From NCBI RefSeq assembly GCF_006351005.1, contig NZ_VENP01000034.1, forward strand, positions 1-36,031: DNA of 36,031 nt. Direction: 5' to 3'. Below, piece by piece: positions 32,584 to 36,031 of this stretch. The first letter of the stretch is position 1, and every line of letters begins with the position of its first letter. The notes below the pieces were generated by a model. That model had not been told where the DNA came from. It saw only the letters and a list, made by a program, of their open reading frames with translations, and made no database searches. The position numbers were made by a program, and so were the translations under genes. The DNA comes from Miniimonas arenae (lineage in GTDB: Bacteria; Actinomycetota; Actinomycetes; Actinomycetales; Beutenbergiaceae).

Positions 32584-33738
32584 GTGCCCGAGAACCCGCG
32601 TGACGACTTCGACGACGACGCGTCCGCCGACGTCCCGTCCGAGCCCGACGAGGGCCGGCTCGACCTCGACGAGGACCGGACGGCCGACCCGGCGGACGAG
32701 CGGCGCACGAACCGCTCGGGCGCCCGCAAGGCGCTGATCGGTGTCCTGTGCGTGCTCCTCGTTCTCGGGGTCGGCGGCGCGTCGGCCGTGTGGCTGTTCC
32801 AGCGCAGCCTGATGAACAACATCGAGTCGCTCGGTGACCCGTTCGCGGGTGTCACCGATCGACCGGTCCCGACCACCTCCACTGACGTCCCCGACGACGC
32901 CGCGTCCACGATCAACTTCCTGGTGCTCGGCTCGGACTCGCGGATCTCGGCGGGCGACCCCACCCAGTGGACGTACGGTGCGCAGCGCACCGACACGATC
33001 ATGCTCGTGCAGATCCCCGCCGACCGGAAGCACGTGTACGTGATGTCGATCCCGCGTGACTCGTGGGTTCCGATCCCGGACCACGGCGAGGCGAAGATCA
33101 ATGCCGCGTTCTCGTACGGCGGTCCGCCGCTGCTCATCCAGACGGTCGAGGACCTCACGGGCGTCCGCATCGACCACTTCGTCGTGACGGACTTCGAGTC
33201 GTTCAAGAACATCACCGACGACCTCGGCGGCGTCGTCCTCGATCTCAAGGAGGACTTCACGGTCGACGGCGTGACCATCCCGGCCGGGGAGCAGCAGACG
33301 CTCGACGGCGCGCAGGCGCTGAAGTGGGTGCGTGAGCGGTACTCGCTCCCGCGCGGCGACTTCGACCGGGTCCAGCGCCAGCAGGCGTGGATGCGCGCGA
33401 TCGCCGCCAAGGTCCGCAACTCCGGCGTGCTCACCAACCCGGTGCAGCTCACCTCGCTCCTGACGACGCTCTCGTCGTCGATCTCTGCCGACGACGGCCT
33501 GACGTCCGACGTCCTGCTCAACCTCGCGCTGGACCTGCGCGGCCTCTCGACCGGCGACATCACGTTCTTCACTGCGCCCTACTCGGGAACCGGGCGCAGC
33601 GACGACGGCCAGAGCATCGTGCTGCTCGACGACGCCGCGCTGGCGCCGCTCATGGAGGCGTGGCGCAACGACGACCTCGGCGCCTACCTCGGGGCGAACG
33701 GCTCGACGCTGGACCGGTTGCCCGCCGTCGTGAACTGA
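32584..33738 (+). CDS. LytR-CpsA-Psr (LCP) family cell-wall ligase
   Basis: A 384-residue protein: an acidic cytoplasmic N-terminus (1-40), one membrane helix at about 49-71, and an extracellular LCP domain. LCP hallmarks are NFLVLGSDSR, RTDTIMLVQIPADRKHVYVM, SIPRDSWVPIP, KINAAFSYGG, and ALKWVRERYSLPRGDFDRVQ with the conserved arginines that bind the polyprenyl pyrophosphate. LCP enzymes attach teichoic acids, polysaccharides or arabinogalactan to peptidoglycan; the polymer here is unknown. The GTG is placed 6 nt after a -10-like TAGGGT. Confidence 0.9.
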   Translation: MPENPRDDFDDDASADVPSEPDEGRLDLDEDRTADPADERRTNRSGARKALIGVLCVLLVLGVGGASAVWLFQRSLMNNIESLGDPFAGVTDRPVPTTSTDVPDDAASTINFLVLGSDSRISAGDPTQWTYGAQRTDTIMLVQIPADRKHVYVMSIPRDSWVPIPDHGEAKINAAFSYGGPPLLIQTVEDLTGVRIDHFVVTDFESFKNITDDLGGVVLDLKEDFTVDGVTIPAGEQQTLDGAQALKWVRERYSLPRGDFDRVQRQQAWMRAIAAKVRNSGVLTNPVQLTSLLTTLSSSISADDGLTSDVLLNLALDLRGLSTGDITFFTAPYSGTGRSDDGQSIVLLDDAALAPLMEAWRNDDLGAYLGANGSTLDRLPAVVN

Positions 33739-33858
33739 TCGAGCGCCCGTGACCTGACCGAGGGTCCGCGAACCGACAGGGACGCTGCGAGGCGAGCGAC
33801 GCCGTCGTGAACCGGCCTTGGCCGCCGGGAGCCACCGGCCCCGGGAGCGGCTCCGGAC

Positions 33859-33877
33859 ACTGACCGTGCGCGTCAGT
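33859..33877. terminator. hairpin between convergent LCP and map genes
   Basis: ACTGAC (33859-33864) pairs with GTCAGT (33872-33877) around a 7-nt loop at the end of map, and a GGAGCC/GGCTCC pair lies just upstream (33828-33854). Both fit a bidirectional terminator; no T-run is present. Confidence 0.4.
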
Positions 33878-34640
33878 CCCGCGCGGTCAGGACGAGCGGC
33901 CCGCTCGGCGTGATTGCCACGGTGTGCTCGGAGTGTGCGCCACGCGAGGAGTCCGCGGACCGCAGGGTCCACCCGTCGGGGTCGGTGTAGATCTCGTCGG
34001 TCGTGGCGAGGAACCACGGCTCGATCGCGATGACGAGGCCGGCCTTGAGCTTGAGCCCGCGGTGCGCGCGACCGTCGTTGGGCACGTGCGGCTCACCGTG
34101 CATCGTGCGCCCGACGCCGTGGCCACCGAAGTCGGTGTTCACGAGGTACCCGTACTGGTGCGCGACCTCGCCGATCGCCCACGAGATGTCGCCCAGCTTG
34201 TTGCCGACCCGGGCCTCCTCGATGCCGGCCGCGAGCGCGACCTCGGTCGCCTCGATGAGCCGGCGGTCCTCGGGCCGCTCCGTGCCCACGATCACCGACA
34301 GCGCCGAGTCGCTCACCCAGCCCTCGAGCTCGGCCGCGAAGTCCACCGAGAGCAGGTCGCCGTCCTGCAGGACGTAGTCGTAGGGCAGGCCGTGCAGCAC
34401 GGCGTCGTTGACGCTCGTGCACAGCACCTTGCCGAACGGCATCGCGCCGAAGCTCGGGTGGTAGTCGATGTAGCAGGACGTCGCGCCGGCGTCGCGGATC
34501 ATCTGGTGGGCGAGCTCGTCGAGCTCCAGGAGGTTCACGCCCACGGCGGCCTTGTCCTTCAGCGCGGTGAGGACGGACGCCACGAAGCGGCCGGCGGGGC
34601 GCATCTGCGCGACCTCGGTGGGGGTCTTGAGCTCGATCAC
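33873..34640 (-). CDS. map: type I methionine aminopeptidase
   Basis: A 255-residue enzyme that removes the N-terminal methionine of new proteins in the cytoplasm. All five metal ligands are visible: Asp100 (LSVDFAAE), Asp111 (VSDSALS), His174 (GGHGVGRTMH), Glu207 (AIEPW) and Glu238 (HSEHTV), with His83 and His181 in the active site. Length is typical of the short class without an N-terminal zinc extension. It starts with GTG; GGGAGG lies upstream, but a TAGGCT -10-like box only 7 nt away suggests a leaderless transcript. Confidence 0.93.
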   Translation of the reverse strand: MIELKTPTEVAQMRPAGRFVASVLTALKDKAAVGVNLLELDELAHQMIRDAGATSCYIDYHPSFGAMPFGKVLCTSVNDAVLHGLPYDYVLQDGDLLSVDFAAELEGWVSDSALSVIVGTERPEDRRLIEATEVALAAGIEEARVGNKLGDISWAIGEVAHQYGYLVNTDFGGHGVGRTMHGEPHVPNDGRAHRGLKLKAGLVIAIEPWFLATTDEIYTDPDGWTLRSADSSRGAHSEHTVAITPSGPLVLTARD

Positions 34641-34647
34641 GCCTCCC

Positions 34648-34671
34648 AGCCTACGGCGGCCCGCCTACGAT
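34648..34671. promoter_or_regulatory. two divergent -10 boxes between map and the Nudix gene
   Basis: Within the 37-bp gap, TAGGCT (minus strand, 34653-34648) is 7 nt before the map GTG and TACGAT (plus strand, 34666-34671) is 6 nt before the Nudix GTG. Both fit NANNNT boxes of leaderless promoters. Confidence 0.45.
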
Positions 34672-34677
34672 CGGCGT

Positions 34678-35163
34678 GTGCCCCTCGTCGTCGCCGCTGC
34701 GATCCTCGATGACCTCGAGCAGCCCACGCGGCTGCTCGCGGCCCGCCGCAGCGCTCCGAAGACGCTCGCCGGCGCCTGGGAGTTCCCGGGCGGCAAGGTC
34801 GAGCCGGGCGAACAACCCAGCGCCGCACTCGTCCGTGAGCTGCGCGAGGAGCTCGGCGTCACGGTCGAGCTCGGCCGCATCGTGCCCGGCCCCGACGGCG
34901 AACGGGCCGAGGACTCCGGCGTCGACTCCGACGACGTCGGCACCGGCTCCGACCTCACCCTCATGACCTGGCCGATCCACCAGGGCCACCGCATGCTCGT
35001 GTGGCTCGCGGTGGTCTCCGAGGGCGTGCCCCTCCCGCTGGAGGACCACGACGAGCTGCGCTGGCTCGACGTCGGCGACTGGCGGTCCGTGCCCTGGCTC
35101 GCCGCCGACCTGCCGATCGTGGGCGCGCTCGAGCGCTTCCTCGGCCTTCCGCGTGTGCCGTGA
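34678..35163 (+). CDS. MutT-like Nudix hydrolase, (deoxy)nucleoside triphosphate pyrophosphohydrolase
   Basis: A 161-residue Nudix protein. The Nudix box starts at the GGKVEPGE segment and ends with RELREELGV, containing all Glu residues needed for metal binding. The preceding AGAWEFPGGKVE and RLLAARRSAPK match MutT-type enzymes that clear oxidised dNTPs. A 20-residue acidic insert (EDSGVDSDDVGTGSD) separates two beta strands and is not usual in MutT. The GTG at 34678 is favoured by the -10 box; a GTG two bases earlier is out of frame. Confidence 0.85.
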   Translation: MPLVVAAAILDDLEQPTRLLAARRSAPKTLAGAWEFPGGKVEPGEQPSAALVRELREELGVTVELGRIVPGPDGERAEDSGVDSDDVGTGSDLTLMTWPIHQGHRMLVWLAVVSEGVPLPLEDHDELRWLDVGDWRSVPWLAADLPIVGALERFLGLPRVP

Positions 35164-35170
35164 GCCGCAC

Positions 35171-35857
35171 GTGACCGCGCAGCCCCTCGAGCGCACGACG
35201 CTCGCGCGCGGCGCGCTGCGCCTCGAGCCCCTGCGCCCGGACCACCTGCCCGCGCTGCACCGCGCGCTCGCGCGCCCCGAGGTGTTCGCCGGCGGCTGGG
35301 GCGGCGGCGCCGCGGCGCTGACGCCGGAGCGCGCCGCCGACCCCGACGCGTTCGCCGCCTGGTTCCTCGACTACGTGCCGCACCGCGCGGGCCTCACCTA
35401 CGTCGTCGTGCGCGTGCCCGACGGCGAGCCCGCGGTCGCGCTCGACGCCGCACCCGAGGTGGTGGGCACCACGAGCTACGGCCACGTCGACCTCGCGTGC
35501 GAGTCGCTCCACGTCGGGTGGACGGCGTACGCGCCGTCGGTGTGGGGCACGACCGTGAACCCCGCGTGCAAGCTGATGCTGCTCGAGCACGCGTTCGCCT
35601 CCGGGTTCCACCGCGTGCAGATCCAGGCGGACGCGCGCAACGACCGGTCCCGCGCGGCGATCTCGCGCCTCGGGGCGACGTTCGAGGGTGTGCTGCGTCG
35701 GACGAACCCGCGCGCCGACGGGACGTGGCGCGACACCGCCGTCTACTCGGTGCTCGCGCCGGAGTGGCCCGCGGTGGAGGCGGGGCTCCGAGCGCGGCTC
35801 GGCGAGGCCCCCGCAGCACCGACCGACCGCCCGGCCGCGCCGGACGGCCGTCCGTGA
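35171..35857 (+). CDS. GNAT-family N-acetyltransferase
   Basis: A 228-residue acetyltransferase of the RimJ/RimL-like group: LRLEPLRPDHLPALHRAL at the start, VGWTAYAPSVWGTTVNPACK in the acetyl-CoA region, and RVQIQADARNDRSRAAISRLGATFEGVLRR with the typical N-x-x-S-x-x-x-I-x-x-x-G helix. A loop between two central strands carries VPDGEPAVALDAAPE, an insertion that includes a copy of the dispersed word (35414-35427). The GTG at 35171 is 7 nt after the Nudix stop; an upstream in-frame GTG at 35153 overlaps that gene. Substrate unknown. Confidence 0.85.
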   Translation: MTAQPLERTTLARGALRLEPLRPDHLPALHRALARPEVFAGGWGGGAAALTPERAADPDAFAAWFLDYVPHRAGLTYVVVRVPDGEPAVALDAAPEVVGTTSYGHVDLACESLHVGWTAYAPSVWGTTVNPACKLMLLEHAFASGFHRVQIQADARNDRSRAAISRLGATFEGVLRRTNPRADGTWRDTAVYSVLAPEWPAVEAGLRARLGEAPAAPTDRPAAPDGRP

Positions 35858-36031
35858 CCGTCGTGGACGTGGCGTGGCGAGACCGCGTGGACGTGCTGCG
35901 CCTCGTCGCACGGGACTGGGTGCCCCGCCTGCCGCGGGTCGCGGCGGTCGTCGTGGGCCTCGCGCTCGTGGCCGTCGGCTGGTACCTGCTGGGTGAACCG
36001 CTGGTGGCGCTGCGCGTGCTCGTGCCGTACG
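35854..36031 (+). CDS. membrane protein of unknown function, truncated by window end
   Basis: The GTG overlaps the acetyltransferase stop (GTGA) and the frame is open to the edge, giving 59 residues. After a charged start (DVAWRDRVDVLRLVARDW) comes one hydrophobic segment (VAAVVVGLALVAVGWYLL). The codon bias is right for a real gene; the family cannot be judged from this part. Confidence 0.6.
   Translation, partial: MTVVDVAWRDRVDVLRLVARDWVPRLPRVAAVVVGLALVAVGWYLLGEPLVALRVLVPY

Overview
The window is very GC-rich, codes densely on both strands, and uses GTG starts and 4-nt stop/start overlaps (ATGA or GTGA) freely. Together with DUF2510, Excalibur, Rsm22-type, AbiEi/DUF559 and LCP proteins, this points to an actinobacterium, most likely Micrococcales of the Cellulomonas/Promicromonosporaceae kind. 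The lineage is inferred from gene content only; there is no rRNA or tRNA gene in the window.

Left edge (1-3.7 kb) is decayed accessory DNA. It holds a 96-bp tandem repeat array, an alpha-L-rhamnosidase pseudogene with two frame changes and a missing catalytic core, a headless LacI regulator remnant, two DUF2510 genes in tandem (one short, one with a membrane segment, coiled coil and Excalibur domain) and a RidA-like protein. A HIT-family gene with a suspicious middle follows.

4.3-13.8 kb is a complete myo-inositol catabolic operon read on the minus strand: iolC, a Cgl0159-type aldolase, iolB, iolD, mmsA/iolA, iolG, iolE-type. A divergent GntR/UTRA regulator follows, and two copies of an ATGTC-AG-GACAT-like operator lie in the shared promoter region. 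The set covers oxidation, dehydration, ring cleavage, isomerisation, phosphorylation, aldol cleavage and the final semialdehyde oxidation. No transporter is in view.

13.8-19.8 kb carries housekeeping and membrane genes: an AI-2E family permease, a PIG-V-like membrane protein, an M50-like metalloprotease coupled to an Rsm22-type methyltransferase, and a ComB-like phosphatase. 20.0-25.8 kb is a minus-strand operon of an ECF-like sigma factor, a 164-aa regulator-like protein, a cytoplasmic subtilisin-like protease and a TPR-CHAT protease. It looks like a transcriptionally controlled two-protease signalling or conflict system and is one of the two most interesting loci.

26.0-29.9 kb encodes a fusion of a circularly permuted ATP-grasp domain with an alpha-E domain, coupled to a transglutaminase-like protein. 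29.9-31.4 kb holds an AbiEi/DUF559-type putative nuclease gene flanked by two 152-bp elements of identical layout: two 19-bp words 21 bp apart, a conserved core, then two inverted words 21 bp apart. A third element with the same core and spacing but different words lies at 16.64-16.79 kb. This looks like an undescribed structured repeat family and is the second main find. The right end has a PfkB kinase, an LCP protein, methionine aminopeptidase, a Nudix hydrolase, a GNAT acetyltransferase and a truncated membrane protein.

Two signals recur across the window: a GTGCCCGACGGCGA word on both strands inside and outside genes (VPDGE when read in one frame), and NANNNT -10 boxes placed 6-7 nt before GTG starts, suggesting leaderless transcripts.
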